Notes under the pieces: generated by a model
What the model was told of the DNA's origin: nothing
The model's database searches: none
What the model saw: only the letters and a program-made list of their open reading frames with translations
From: Heterobasidion occidentale
Lineage: Eukaryota > Basidiomycota > Agaricomycetes > Russulales > Bondarzewiaceae
DNA: 64,000 nucleotides
Direction of reading: 5' to 3'
NCBI GenBank assembly: GCA_039111635.1
Contig: JBCAQO010000014.1
Span: 1,302,001 to 1,366,000 of the forward strand
Made by a program: the position numbers and the translations under genes
Shown: positions 11,918 to 26,234 of the stretch, piece by piece
Position numbering within the stretch: position 1 is the stretch's first letter
Layout of the letters: every line of letters begins with the position of its first letter

Positions 11918-14537
11918 TCAGTACAGATATCTGAACCCTTTCTTCCTCTCCATCGCCTCCGCCACTGAGATCCCCTCCAGTCGTGCTGCATCTTCAATCC
12001 GCTCGCGGTCTCCATCGCCAATGACGACAAGTTCTGACGCTTTCAGTCTTGCGTTTTCATGGACGAGCATCTGGCGTACAACTGCATTAAACAAATATCA
12101 ATATAATTCATGCTTGTTTGAATTTCTGTTGCATATGCAACACGGCGACAAAACGGAGGACGAACCAAGGGCTAGCAGAGAACTGAAGGCCAGTGCTGCA
12201 AGACTTATGAACATCGAAGGGTGATACTCAGGGCTCCATTCTGCTTTCCAAGTAAATGATCCGATCCTGTCATGGTGCAAAATGTCATCAACAACTGAGG
12301 CAGGCCGTTGAGAGTGACAGCACTTACAGACTCCCTATGCTCCCGAAGCCAGATACGATGCCGATGGCTGCAGATCGTTTCGCAGGTGGACGCGGTATCG
12401 TGTTGGACACCCACGCCGTTGAGAGCGCGAGACCTACACATAAGCCTCAATAGAAGCCTTTCGGGGATCAAGAGCGATTCGCACCCGCATATCCCGCTGC
12501 CATGAGAAACATCGCAACATAACGGCCTCCGGTAGACATTGTCGTGAGTCCGATAATGTACCCCAGTATGACGGCCCACCACCAGCCTGCAATGTGGAAG
12601 AAGCGTTCGCCAGTTCTATCTAGAAACCTAATCAGCGTTGTCCGGCTTTCGAGAGCAGGAAGGGCGAACCAGCATGCCACGCATTTATACAGCAGATGAT
12701 GGTAGCGAAAATCCACGGAGGACTAGAAGGTACATTATGCATCGATTCAGGAGTCCATATCACCATTAGCTCACGCTGCAAGCAATAAACTGATTGTGGT
12801 ACTGAACCCCAGAGTGGATGTTAATCTGTGGTACATCGTTTGATTTGTTGGTGATATCGACGAGAAACAGCTGCCAACACAAAGCGCTTACGTCGGAAAA
12901 AAATTGATGAAGCTGAGGCCAACGAGCTGCGAACAATTTATGACCGCCATAATAGATACTTTAGGATCTTTGATAGCCAACATGAGACCACTCCATGCTC
13001 TACAGAGCTATCAATTTACCTGACAGGATAGTGGGATACCAGGTACGCACGAATCGCTCGCAGTATCCTCGTCTGCTTCCCCCGCATCCTCTGAAAGTCG
13101 TACTTGTGCTAGACGGCGCTCAGCGTGAGAAAGCCAACGGGTATTGGTTGGCTATTGTTGGAAACAACCGGTGAATGGATGTGCAATGCCGAAATGAGAG
13201 GACGTACATAGTCGGGAAGCAGGTACCTACATAGTAGAGATGCCGTCAGTCAGTGCAAGGTGTATGGACCAAGACGTCAAGCCTCACATTGTCCAGAACC
13301 CAAAGAACATTGTGATCGATCCCTGAGCTTGGGTCAGTTGCGCACACCCTTACGACGCGGGTATTATGGGTCATGCCTCAATGTAAAAAACCTATGAGGC
13401 AAGATTTGTAATTGACTATGCGTGAGTATTCATAAATAGGACGGACCATCTCCAAGCTCTGGTTCCCAGACGACCTTCCATATTGGAAAGGATACCTGCG
13501 GCCATGAGCTAGAGATAGATGAAACTGAATATCTGAATGGTATTGGGCGATATCACCCACACTCCCAAAAGCATTCGATATCAGGAGTCCGCCGTATAGG
13601 ATTGCAGAACGAAAAGCCAGCTCCTGAATTTGTGATATCAGTCACGTCTAGTGGAAGCTTTGATGGGTTCCGGTTATCTCTACTTTTCTTGTGTACCATC
13701 TTGATAGAAGATATATTGCGCCGGGATAGAATGCAGCCTTGAACGTGCAAGTCATATGCACATCAGAGAGACGAGTAGCTATAATTGAGCTCACTTCTGG
13801 TAATCCAATGAACACGCGACATGCGATGATGCCGGCGAAATTGTGCGTTACCTGATTATTTGAATGTGAGACTTGACCACATTAGAAGATTGAGTAACGT
13901 ACGCCTGTGAGCGTACTAGTCAAACCCCATATGATGACACATGTTCCAATGTAGAAAGAAGGCCTGAAAATCAGGTGAGAGTGCTGAACGGCTCAGAGAG
14001 AGCAGAGGAATCAACCTTGTGATGCGATTCAAAATCTAGAGCCTATCTCGATGACTGAAGTTATTTGAATTGCAAGGAACTCACCATGTTGGATGGGATC
14101 TGTGCAGTACAAAACGACGCATACAGTACAGCAAGGATTATGTTGTATTGAATGTCTAGTTCATATAGTGAAATAAAATCCACCGTTATATGAGATGAAC
14201 AAAAACCTGTAAGATGAAGGTCCTGCTCTAGACCTTTCAATCGAGCGGCAGTTACTGCCGTGCGCTAGTGAAATAATCCCGCATGCCAGGAATTAATTAT
14301 GCAGCTTCAGAAAGTTATAAGGCTGACATCTATAAAGTTCATAATGGAAATCATGACGATGGTGGGTAACAGTCGCATGTCCAGTTTACGAACCAATCTC
14401 TTTTCGGCAGACTTCCTCAGAGGGCCGAGCAGCTCGCCATCGCAACCCTCTTCAGACAGGACGCTCATAACCTTTTGTTCTAGAGAGTCGATAGAAACTT
14501 GTGTCTTGTCGATATGGTCGATGTCTTTGTGGGACAT
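11918..14537 (-). CDS. MFS transporter copy 4 (allantoate permease/Dal5-like)
   Basis: Starts ATG-SHKDIDHIDK at 14537 and ends TGA at 11918-11920 after MERKKGFRYLY. All family exons checked are present and in frame: RTAVTAARLKGLEQDLH, DIQYNIILAVLYASFC, VTHNFAGIIACRVFIGLPE, FYPGAIYLLSRWYT, LMAAGILSNMEGRLGTRAW, DRTGERFFHIAGWWW and the cytosolic C-terminal exon. It is expected to be a 12-helix plasma-membrane organic anion symporter of about 500 aa. One conserved proline in the S-P-AERR loop is His here. The intron after FYIE starts with GC (complement of 13375-13376), as in copies 5 and 6; if read through, the frame meets TGA at once. The copy may therefore depend on GC-AG splicing. A CACGTG lies 232 nt upstream. 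Confidence 0.72.
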
Positions 14538-15205
14538 CAGAGATTGTGGGAGATGCTAAGAGGAAGCTGAGATGTAATCGAGCCTTGGAGTAGAGTTCAT
14601 ATATCATCACGGGATGCCGGGAGACCGATACATTGATCTGAGAGTGGATGGGACTCGTGACAGAATGACGAGCAATGTGGCCTGCAGGAGGTTCTGAGAT
14701 AGAAGTCAACAGTTAATTTGGGAAATTCTGGTACAAAAGGACTCACGACGGAGTCGCACGTCTACCTGCACGTGTTGTGCTTGCTGAGCCGTAATACTCC
14801 AACATGTAGCCTCCGGAAAACTCTAAAATTGGCTGGTTCAAAAATAAATGTGCAGAGGGACTTCAGTGTGCTTATAGAAGAAGCAAAATTCTCCCCGGGG
14901 CCCGCGCACCGCTCGTCCGTTCGGTTCTCCCTCCTTGTTTCGATACGGCGCTTAGACGGCTCCGGCCGGAGCCGCGCTCGCACGCTGGAAACGCTGGAAG
15001 TCTGGCACTCCAGTAGCGTGTCCATTCAAGGGCATGATCATCTCTCAAATGCTGTCGAAGTAAATGCGAGCCCCAAATTGCAGAAACGCTGCATTCGTTT
15101 ACATGCGACGATATCTTAGGTACGTACGAGCATACAATTACAGATTGAAAACTCATTCATCGGGTATCAGCCTCGAAGCTTGACTCGGACTCTTCCAACA
15201 CCAAA
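14538..15205. other. Intergenic between transporter copies 4 and 5
   Basis: Upstream region of copy 4 (with the CACGTG) followed by the 3' flank of copy 5. It is largely repeated at 17836-18635 and 21266-21560. Short open frames on both strands have no motif. Confidence 0.6.
14769..14774. promoter_or_regulatory. CACGTG upstream of transporter copy 4
   Basis: Palindromic CACGTG starting 232 nt upstream of the copy 4 ATG in the conserved context TCTACCTGCACGTGTTGTGC. Equivalent sites occur before copies 1, 5 and 6. Confidence 0.5.
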
Positions 15206-17835
15206 TCAGTACAGATATCTGAACCCTTTCTTCCTCTCCATCGCCTCCGCCACTGAGATCCCCTCCAGTCGTGCTGCATCTTCAATCCGCTCGCGGTCTC
15301 CATCGCCAATGACGACAAGTTCTGACGCTTTCAGTCTTGCGTTTTCATGGACGAGCATCTGGCGTACAACTGCATTGAACGAATATCAATATAGTTCATG
15401 CTTGTTTGGATTTCTGTTGCATATGCAACACGGCGACAAAACGGGACGAACCAAGGGCTAGCAGAGAACTGCAGGCCAGTGCTGCAAGACTTATGAACAT
15501 CGAGGGGTGATACTCAGGGCCCCATTCTTCTTTCCAAGTAAACGATCTGATTCTGGCATTGCACAAGGGAGCTGGAAACAATCTCAGGCATCTCAAAATA
15601 ATAGCACGTACAGGGTTCCGATGTTTCCGAAGCCGTTCACGATGGCGATGGCGGCAGACCGTTTCGCAGGTGGACGTGGTATCGTGTTCGACACCCATAC
15701 CATTAAGAGCGCGAGACCTATACATAAGTCTCAATAGAAGCTTTTTGGTGATCGAGAGCAAATCCCACCCGCATATCCCGCTGCCATGAGAAACAGCGCA
15801 ACGTAACGGCCCCCGGTAGATATGGTTGTGAGACCAATAATGTACCCCAGTATGACGGCCCACCACCAGCCTGCAATGTGGAAAAAGCGCTCGCCAGTTC
15901 TGTCTAGAATATAGTCAGCATTGTCCTACTTTCGAGAACAGGAATGATATAGTACCGGCATGCCACGCATTTATACAGCAGACGATGGTAGCGAAAATCC
16001 ACGGAGGACTAGAGGGTACATTATGAATCGATTCATGATTCCATATCACAATTAGCTCACACTGCAAGTAACAAACTGATTGTGGTATTGAACCCCAGAG
16101 TAGACGTTAATCTGTGGTACATCGTTAGTAATGTCGACGAAAACCGCTGCCAACATCACAGCACGTACGTCGGGAAGAAATTGATGAAGCTGAGGCCAAG
16201 GAGTTGCGAACATGTCATGACCGCCATGACAGATACTTTAGGATCTTTGATAGCCAACATCAAACCACTCCATGCTCTACGGAGCCGTTAACTTACCTTT
16301 GAACAGGACAATGGGATACTAGGTACGCACGAGTCGCCTGCAGTATCTTCGTCTGCTTCCCCTGCATCCTCTGAAAGTCGTACTTGTGCTAGACGGCGCT
16401 CAGCGGGAGAAAGCCAGCGGGTATTGTTTGGCTATCATGGGAGACATATGCTGAATGGACATGTAGGGCCGAACGTAGAGGACATACATAGTCGGGAAGT
16501 AAGTATCTACGTAGTAGAGGTGCCGTCAGTCAGTGCAAGGTGTATGGACCAAGACGTCAAGCCTCACATTGTCCAAAACCCAAAGAACATTGTGATCGAT
16601 CCCTAAACTTGGGTCAGTTGCACGTACCCTTACGACACGGGTATTATGGGTCATGCCTCAATGTAAAATAACCTATGAGAAAAATTTGAAAAATTAATCG
16701 GTACTGTGCGTGATTATTCATGAATATGACGGACCATCTCCAAGCTCTGATTCCCAGACGACCTTCCATATTGGAAAGAATACCTGCGGCCATGAGCTAG
16801 AGATAGATGAAACTGAATATCTGAATGGTATTCGGCGATATCACCCACACTCCCAAAAGCATTCGATATCAGGAGTCCGCCGTATAGAGCTGCAGAACGA
16901 AAAGCCAGCTCCTGAATTTGGTGATATCAGTCACGTCTAGTGGAAGCTTGGTGGGTTCCGGCTATCTCTACTTTTCTTGTGTACCATCTTGATAGAAGAT
17001 ATATTGCGCCTGGATAGAATGCAGCCTTGAACGTGCAAGTCATATGCACATCAGACAGACGAGTAGCTATAATTGAGCTCACTTCTGGTAATCCAATGAA
17101 CACGCGACATGCGATGATGCGGGCGAAATTGTGCGTTACCTATTTATTCGAATGTGAGACTTTACCGCTTCGGAAGATTGAGCAACGCACGCCTGTGAGC
17201 GTAGTGGTCAAACCCCATATGATGACACATGTTCCAATGTAGAACGAAGGCCTGAGAATCAGGTGAGAAGTGCTGAGCGGCCCAGAGAGAGCGAAGGAAT
17301 GTATGTTACAACCTTGTGATGCGATTCAAGATCTGGAGATTATCTCAATAATTGAAGTTATTTGGATTGCAAGGGACTCACCATATTGGATGGGATCTGT
17401 GCAGGACAATACGACGCATACAGTACAGCGAGGATGGTGTTGTATTGGATATCTAGTTCATTTAGTGAGATCTAAATCCAATATTATACGAGATAAACAA
17501 AAACCTGTAAGATGAAGGTCCTGCTCTAGACCTTTCAATCGAGCGGCAGTTACTGCCGTGCGCTATTGAATGAATCTCGCGTGTGAGGAACTAATTATGC
17601 AGCTTCAAAAGTATAGAAGACTGACATCAATATAGTTCATAATGGAAATCATGCCGATGGTGGGTAACAGTCGCATGTCCAGTTTATGAATCAATCTCTT
17701 TTCGGCAGACTTCCTCAGAGGGCCGAGCAGTTCGCCATCACGAACATCTTCAGGCAGGACGCTTGAAACCTTTCGTTCTACGGATTCGATGGAAACTTGA
17801 TTCTTGTCGATATGGTCGATTTCTTTGTGAGACAT
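15206..17835 (-). CDS. MFS transporter copy 5 (allantoate permease/Dal5-like)
   Basis: Starts ATG-SHKEIDHIDK at 17835 and ends TGA at 15206-15208 after KKGFRYLY. The exon series matches copies 4 and 6 closely, including ELAFRSAALYGGLL, LMAAGILSNMEGRLGIRAW, PNNTRWLSPAERRL, the helix-rich PPWIFATIVCC exon, DRTGERFFHIAGWWW and RSFTWKEEWGPEYHPSM. No stop or frameshift was found in the exons followed by eye. Role as for its neighbours: proton-coupled uptake of an unknown organic anion or vitamin at the plasma membrane. It shares the GC donor (complement of 16655-16656) after FYIE with copies 4 and 6. Its 3' flank and upstream region are almost the same as theirs, so this is a recent tandem duplication of a unit of about 3.4 kb. 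Confidence 0.74.
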
Positions 17836-18635
17836 CGGAGATCGCGGGAGATGCTAAGAGGAAGCTGAGATGTAAAGAACCTTGCCGTAGAGCTCATATA
17901 TCATCACGGAATGCCGGGAAAACGATACGCTGATCTGAAAATGGATGGGACTCGTGGCAGAATGACGAGCAATGTGGCCTGCAGGAGGTTCTGAGATAGA
18001 AGTCAACAGTTAATTTGGGCAATCATGTACGAAGGGACTCACGACGGAGTCGCACGTCTACCTGCACGTGTTGTGCTTGCTGAGCTGTGATGCTCCAACA
18101 TGTAGCCTCCGGAAAACCCTAAAATTGGCTGGTTCAAGAATAAATGTGCAGAGGGACTTCAGTGTGCTAGATACGCCCAGCACCGGAATAGGCTTGAGTC
18201 GAATACACCCAGATTAGCCCGACGCATCCGGCCACTGGCCATGACATCTACATCAGGTTCACAGTCTTTTATAGAAGAAGCAAAATTGTTCCCGCGTACA
18301 GCTCGTCGTTTTGACTCCCACTCTTGCCTTCTTTATCTTGACACACTTAAATAACTCCAGCCGGCGCCGTGCTGGCACGCTCGAAACGCTGGAAGTCTGG
18401 CACTGCAGCAGCGTGTCCAGTGTGCAAGACGAGTGTGCAGCTACCGATATATCAAAGTCATTCAAGGGAATGATTATCTGTCAAACGCTGTCGAAGTAAA
18501 TGCGAGCCCCAAATTGCAGAAACGTGGCATTTACTCACATGCGATGACATCTTAGGTACGTACGAGGATACAAATACGGATCGAAAACTGAATCATTGGT
18601 TACTAGCCTTGAAGCTTGACTCCTCCAACACCAAA
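17836..18635. other. Intergenic between transporter copies 5 and 6
   Basis: Duplicated upstream region of copy 5 and 3' flank of copy 6. A stretch near 18170-18260 is absent from the matching spacer of copy 4. No gene seen. Confidence 0.6.
18065..18070. promoter_or_regulatory. CACGTG upstream of transporter copy 5
   Basis: CACGTG starting 230 nt upstream of the copy 5 ATG, same flanking sequence (CTACCTGCACGTGTTGTGC) as copies 4 and 6. Confidence 0.5.
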
Positions 18636-21265
18636 TCAATATAGATATCTGAACCCTTTCTTCCTCTCCATCGCCTCCGCCACTGAGATCCCCTCCAGTC
18701 GTGCTGCATCTTCAATCCGCTCGCGGTCTCCATCGCCAATGACGACAAGTTCTGACGCTTTCAATCTTGTATTTTCATGGACGAGCATCTGGCGTACGAC
18801 TGCATTGGACGAACATCAATGTGGTTCATGCTTGTTTGAAGTTATGTTGCATATGCAACAAGACGACAAAACGGAGGACGAACCAAGGGCTAGCAGAGAA
18901 CTGAAGGCCAATGCTGCAAGACTTATGAACATTGAAGGGTGATATTCAGGGCCCCATTCTGCTTTCCAAGTGAACGATCCGATTCTGGTGTTATACAAGG
19001 GATCTCAGGGATATCAAAAAGGACCTCAGAGTAACACCACGTACAGGTTTCCGATGTTTCCGAAGCCATTCACGATGCCAATGGCGGCAGACCGTTTCGC
19101 AGGTGGACGTGGTATTGCGTTGGATACCCATACCATTGTGAGCGCAAAACCTACACATATGCCTCAATAGAAGCCTTTCGGGGATCAAGAACAAATCGCA
19201 CCCGCATATCCCGCTGCCATGAGAAACATCGCGACGTAACGGCCCCCGGTAGACATTGTCGTGAGACCAATAATGTACCCCAGTATGACGGCCCACCACC
19301 AGCCTGCAATGTGGAAGAAGCGCTCGCCAGTTCTGTCTAGTATATAGTCAGCATTGTCCTACTTTCGAGAACAGGAAGGGTGTAGTACCGGCATGCCACG
19401 CATTTATACAGCAGACGATGGTAGCGAAAATCCACGGAGGACTAGAAGGTACAGTACGTATTGATGCAGGATTCTACATCATCATTGACTCACGCTGCAA
19501 GCAATAAACTGATTGTGGTATTGAACCCCAGAGTCGACGTTAATCTGTGGTACATTGTTAGTGATGTCGACGAAAACAGCTGCCGACACAAAGCACTTAC
19601 GTCGGGAAGAAATTGATGAAGCTGAGGCCAAGGAGCTGCGAACATGTCATGACCGCCATGATAGATACTTTAGGATCCTTGATAGCCAACATGAAACCAC
19701 TCCATGCTCTACGGAGCTCTCGATTCACCCAACGGGACAATGAGATAGGTAGCACGGACGTACGAATCGCTCGCAGTATCTTCATCTGCTTCACCCGCAT
19801 CCTCTGAAAGTCGTACTTGTGCTAGACGGCGCTCAGCGGGAGAAAGCCAACGGGTATTGTTTGGCTATTGATGGAAATACCTAGTGAATAGATGTGCAGG
19901 ACCGAAATTAGAGGACGTACATAGTCGGGAAGTAAGTACCTACGTAGTAAAGGTGCCGTCGGTCAGTGCGAGGCGTATGGACCAAGACGTCAAGCCTCAC
20001 ATTGTCCAGAACCCAAAGAACATTGTGATCGATCCCTGAGCTTGGGTCAGTTGCGCACACCCTTACGACGCGGGTATTATGGGTCATGCCTCAATGTAGA
20101 ATAACCTATGAGGCAAGATTTGAAAGGTTAATCAATCCTGTGCGTGATTATTCATGAATACAACGGACCATCTCCAAGCCCTGATTCCCAAACGACCTTC
20201 CATATTGGAAAGGATACCCGCTGCCATGAGCTAGAGATGAATGAGATTAAATATCTGAGTGGTATTCGGCGATATCACTCACACTCCCGAAAGCATTCGA
20301 TATCAGGAGTCCGCCGTATAGGATTGCAGAACGAAAAGCCAGCTCCTGAATTTGTGATATTAGGTACAACTATCGGAAGCTCTAGTAGGTTCAGGTTATC
20401 TCCGACCTTTCTTGTATACCATCTTGATAGAAGATATATTGCGCCTGGATAGAAAGCGGCCTGGAGCGCGTAAATCATATACACATCAGACAGACGAGTA
20501 GCTATAATCGAGCTCACTTCCGGTAATCCAATGAACACGCGACATGCGATGATGCCGGCGAAATTGTGCGTTACCTATTTATTTGAATGTGAGACTTGAC
20601 CACATTAGAAGGTTGAGTAACGTACGCCTGTGAGCGTACTAGTCAAACCCCATATGATGACACATGTTCCAATGTAGAAAGAAGGCCTGAAAATCAGGTG
20701 AGAGTGCTGAACGGCCCAGAGAGAGCAGAGGAATGTATCAACCTTGTGATGCGATTCAAAATCTGGAGAGTATCTCAATGATTGAAGTTGATTGACATGT
20801 AAGGAACTCACCATATTGGATGGGATCTGTGCAGGACAATACGACGCATACAGTACAGCGAGGATGGTGTTGTATTGGATATCTAGTTCATTTAGTGAGA
20901 TCTAAATCCAATATTATACGAGATAAACAAAAACCTGTAAGATGAAGATCCTGCTCTAGACCTTTCAATCGAGCGGCAGTTACTGCCGTGCGCTAGTGAA
21001 ATAATCCCGCGTGTCAGGAATTAATTATGCAGCTTCAAAAGTATAGAAGACTGACATCAATATAGTTCATAATGAAGATTACGACGATGGTGGGTAACAG
21101 TCGCATGTCCAGTTTACGAACCAATCTCTTTTCGGCAGACTTCCTCAGAGGGCCGAGCAGTTCGCCATCATGAACATCTTCAGGCAGGACGCTTGAAACC
21201 TTTCGTTCTATGGAATCAATGGAAACTTGGTTCTTGTCAATGTGGTCGACATCTTTATGGGACAT
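18636..21265 (-). CDS. MFS transporter copy 6 (allantoate permease/Dal5-like)
   Basis: Starts ATG-SHKDVDHIDK at 21265 and ends TGA at 18636-18638. It reads in frame through every family exon examined: RLLPTIVVIFIMNYID, AARLKGLEQDLH, DIQYNTILAVLYASYCP, FIGLPE, FYPGAIYLLSRWYT, SNMEGRLGIRAW, PNNTRWLSPAERRL, DRTGERFFHIAGWWW, TMVWVSNAIPRPPAKRSA and the closing MERKKGFRYLY. It is expected to be a 12-helix organic anion:proton symporter in the plasma membrane; substrate not predictable. The intron after FYIE begins with GC (complement of 20088-20089). It is the copy nearest the manganese peroxidase, about 750 bp away and transcribed in the same direction. Confidence 0.75.
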
Positions 21266-22010
21266 TGGAGATCGCGGAAGATGCTGAAAGGAAGCTGAGA
21301 TGTAAAAGAGCCTTGGAGTAGAGTTCATATACCATCGCGGAATGCCGGAAGAACGATACGCTGATCTGAAATGGATGGGACTCGTGACAGAATGACGAGC
21401 AATGTGGCCTGCAGGAGGTTCTGAAATAGAAGTCAACAGCAAATTTGGGTACCCCATGTACGAATGGACTCACGACGGAGTCGCACGTCTACCTGCACGT
21501 GTTGTGGTTGCTGAGCCTTGCTCCAATATGTATCGGAAGACCCTAAAATTGGCTGCTTCAAGAATAATCGTGCAAGATTAGACGTCCAGTAATGATACGA
21601 AGCAGTGAGAGGCGACCACAGTCTGCCTCTATATCGGTCCGGATGACCTTCTGAGATCGAGCTCACGTTCAGATGATAACTTAACCGAAGCAAAAAGGTA
21701 CATTTAAAGCTTAGTTTGGAACAGAAGTGAAGGATGCCGTGACAGTGGAGTTGACGGAAACATTGCGTTTCATGTGACTGAATTGGTATGCCTGCTGACC
21801 TGGTTGGTGATATCGAGAACCAGTGAAGATAATTGATCAGATGCGCATACAGGACGTTGCAATACAAACGATGAAATGAAGAACCTAGGGGATACTCAAC
21901 CCCCCTAGTCTACCGCAGTTCAGAACTATGTGATCGATCTGAAAATCTAAGAGGGAGGACTAATGGCCTCGAAGTGAGCACAAGAACGGGAGAAATGACA
22001 TGATTTTTAC
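21266..22010. other. Intergenic between transporter copy 6 and the peroxidase
   Basis: The first 300 bp is the duplicated transporter upstream region. The remainder (21560-22010) is unique and shows no gene; the 3' end of the peroxidase transcript is expected near 21900-22010. Confidence 0.55.
21496..21501. promoter_or_regulatory. CACGTG upstream of transporter copy 6
   Basis: CACGTG starting 231 nt upstream of the copy 6 ATG, in the same context as in copies 1, 4 and 5. Confidence 0.5.
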
Positions 22011-23968
<1,958 letters not shown>

Positions 23969-24038
23969 GTCGACGTCGAAGTGATTGGACCGAAGAATAC
24001 CCGTTGAGTACTGGGGGTTCAATGGCATGCAGAGAGCC

Positions 24039-24046
24039 CTTTTATT
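24039..24046 (-). promoter_or_regulatory. TATA-like box of the peroxidase gene
   Basis: AATAAAAG on the minus strand about 71 nt upstream of the peroxidase ATG, followed by a pyrimidine-rich stretch. Position fits a core promoter; not tested. Confidence 0.4.
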
Positions 24047-26234
24047 GTCCTCTGAAGCTGAGAGGACTCAATGAATTAGCACAGGTAAATTCGTAATGAC
24101 CAGAGCATTGACGAATGACAAGACTTGAATTCGTGAAGCACGATGGGCGGGTAAAGTTTACCGACGACTTGATGCTTCAAGACATGGCACGGTGTTAATG
24201 AGAGCACGGATCCACACGACGAAACATCTCCCGACGCTAGAGTATGAAGAACAGCAACCCAGCGCAACGGTATGAAGGCACCGAGCAGCTCTGGCGGGGC
24301 TACATCAACGACAAGGGTATACTGAGGTACCGAGGTCACTTACCGGCGGGCATATTTTCTCATTGGGTAGCAAGTTTTGGAAAGCATGCTGAAGAAGAAA
24401 GAATGCCAAAAGAAGTAGATGCATGAGTTTCATGGCATGGGCTATCCTGAGCCGAGTATATCGTGGCAGATTCACGGAGCAAACACAGTAATCCATTCTC
24501 CTGCTCGACAAGCGAGGATTTTGGAGCGCATACAGTTTTAACGCTTTCTGGGCTGAACTTCTGGATGGGCGAATCTCAATACTGAAGTTATTTCACAACA
24601 GGCATGAGTACGAAGACCTACATCAATACCCTTCGCAGACCGTTTTTTCGTCGTGGTTACCACCGGCAATCGTACACATGTGTCGAATTGTCGAAGCGAT
24701 AGAGAGATATCGACCAGTAGCCACATTGCAAGACCCTGCATGCCCTAGCGGGACTATGTGCGGTGAGGATGCAGATGAACACCAATACAAGATTCACACC
24801 TTTGGGAAATGACCAGTCGACTGTCGCCTATCCCAACAGTCAGAATCTTTAGATACAGTAACATGAATGAACACTCGGCAATACAGAGCCTTCCGGTTCT
24901 TCGAGCCAGGGAAAGGAGAAGAGACCATGTGGAGCTCATGATAGTCCATACCGTCATCCGTGTGTTTCTGTCTCTTTTCGACGACACGCAAACCTAAATC
25001 AGAATGTCATAATGATCATGCCCATTCGTTAGCTGCAAGCTTTCATGATCTTAGCCGGTGCGCTTACGAGACTTGTACCCGCTATCTCCGATTGTTGGGT
25101 GCCTCGACAAGGATACTATTCGATACGATGGATTTTGGGTTTCCCTTACCCGGCGCATCGACACCAGAGATTGGATTGGGCTGGATCCGTCTCGTCCTAT
25201 ATCTTGGTACTCCATCGAATGACGGTACCAATGTACTAGCCCATAAACCGATAAGGGGGATGCATACTGCCTCGGCCTGGGACTGTCCACGGAGACGCCT
25301 GCGAAAGAACCCACGCAAAATCAGTGAGATATGATATTCAGGCGATCTTCCCCCGATAGATGCATGGATGTGAGAGTAGAATGATCGAATTCTCTTGCCC
25401 AGCACGTTGAGGAGCTACCATAGAAATAACACGATGACAAAAATCAGGAACGGTCAGAGGACCGGAGGCAGGGACCACTCCCAGGGCTTTTCACCCATGA
25501 GAAGACTGCAACCATATGTCGAGTTCGAAACCAATGGCCTATATGGAAAGGCTTCTCAGAGTCAACCACGGGGGAAAACTGATCCCGTACTTACCTGGGG
25601 CCTACTGGACGAATACCGTATGGCATTGCTTCAAAACACACATGCCTCCGTCACATAATGCTAAGAAGCTTCGACAAAACAAGCGCCTCTCGAAGACATG
25701 GGAACAGAATCGTACAGAGCGTAGGACGCAGAGCACCCGTCTCGATTGGGCTATGATTGGATGCCGAGCCCGACGTCAATACTAAAATACTCGCATTGAA
25801 ATCTTGAATATGCTACTCAATCAAAGTGCAAGTCCCTGTTGACGACCGGTCCTGGTTCTATGTTGACGACCGGGCCTGGTTTGACGTTGCATACCAGGGA
25901 TTCTATTGCGTATTATCTCTAATGAAGGAAAGGATGAGCGCATAGGGATACTCGCGCTGATTTAAAAGTTCACAGCAAAAGCAAAGACTAGTAGCATAGA
26001 GGCAGATCGTGGCTCGAGTCGAAGAGAGTTTAGCCTGGGAGAACTCGGATGACAAAGCAACAAGTGGAAAAGGCCTTCCTAATAAGGGAAGTCGACCTTA
26101 CGCCGCGGCCATGCTATCAATGTCGGACTCGAGCAGCGAAAGCTCGTCGAATGCAAAAAAGAACTATTAGGAAGTAAAGCTACTAACGTGAGGGCTTCCT
26201 AAGTACACCCTCCTTTTCATAACAGGTGGAAATT
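24047..26234. other. Intergenic, no gene recognised
   Basis: About 2.2 kb between the peroxidase promoter and the acetyltransferase. Open frames on both strands lack motifs and exon chains. A two-copy 22-23 bp direct repeat lies at 25838-25882. Confidence 0.5.
25838..25882. repeat. Short tandem direct repeat, two copies
   Basis: TGTTGACGACCGGTCCTGG is followed 23 bp later by TGTTGACGACCGGGCCTGG, one mismatch in the shared 19 bp. About 350 bp upstream of the acetyltransferase start. Confidence 0.6.

Larger units (their letters stand above)
11760..21560. repeat. Tandem gene duplication: three transporter units of about 3.3-3.4 kb
   Basis: Stop codons of copies 4, 5 and 6 lie at 11918, 15206 and 18636, spacings of 3288 and 3430 bp. 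Coding exons, introns and both flanks are highly similar, so whole units were copied in direct orientation. Confidence 0.8.
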
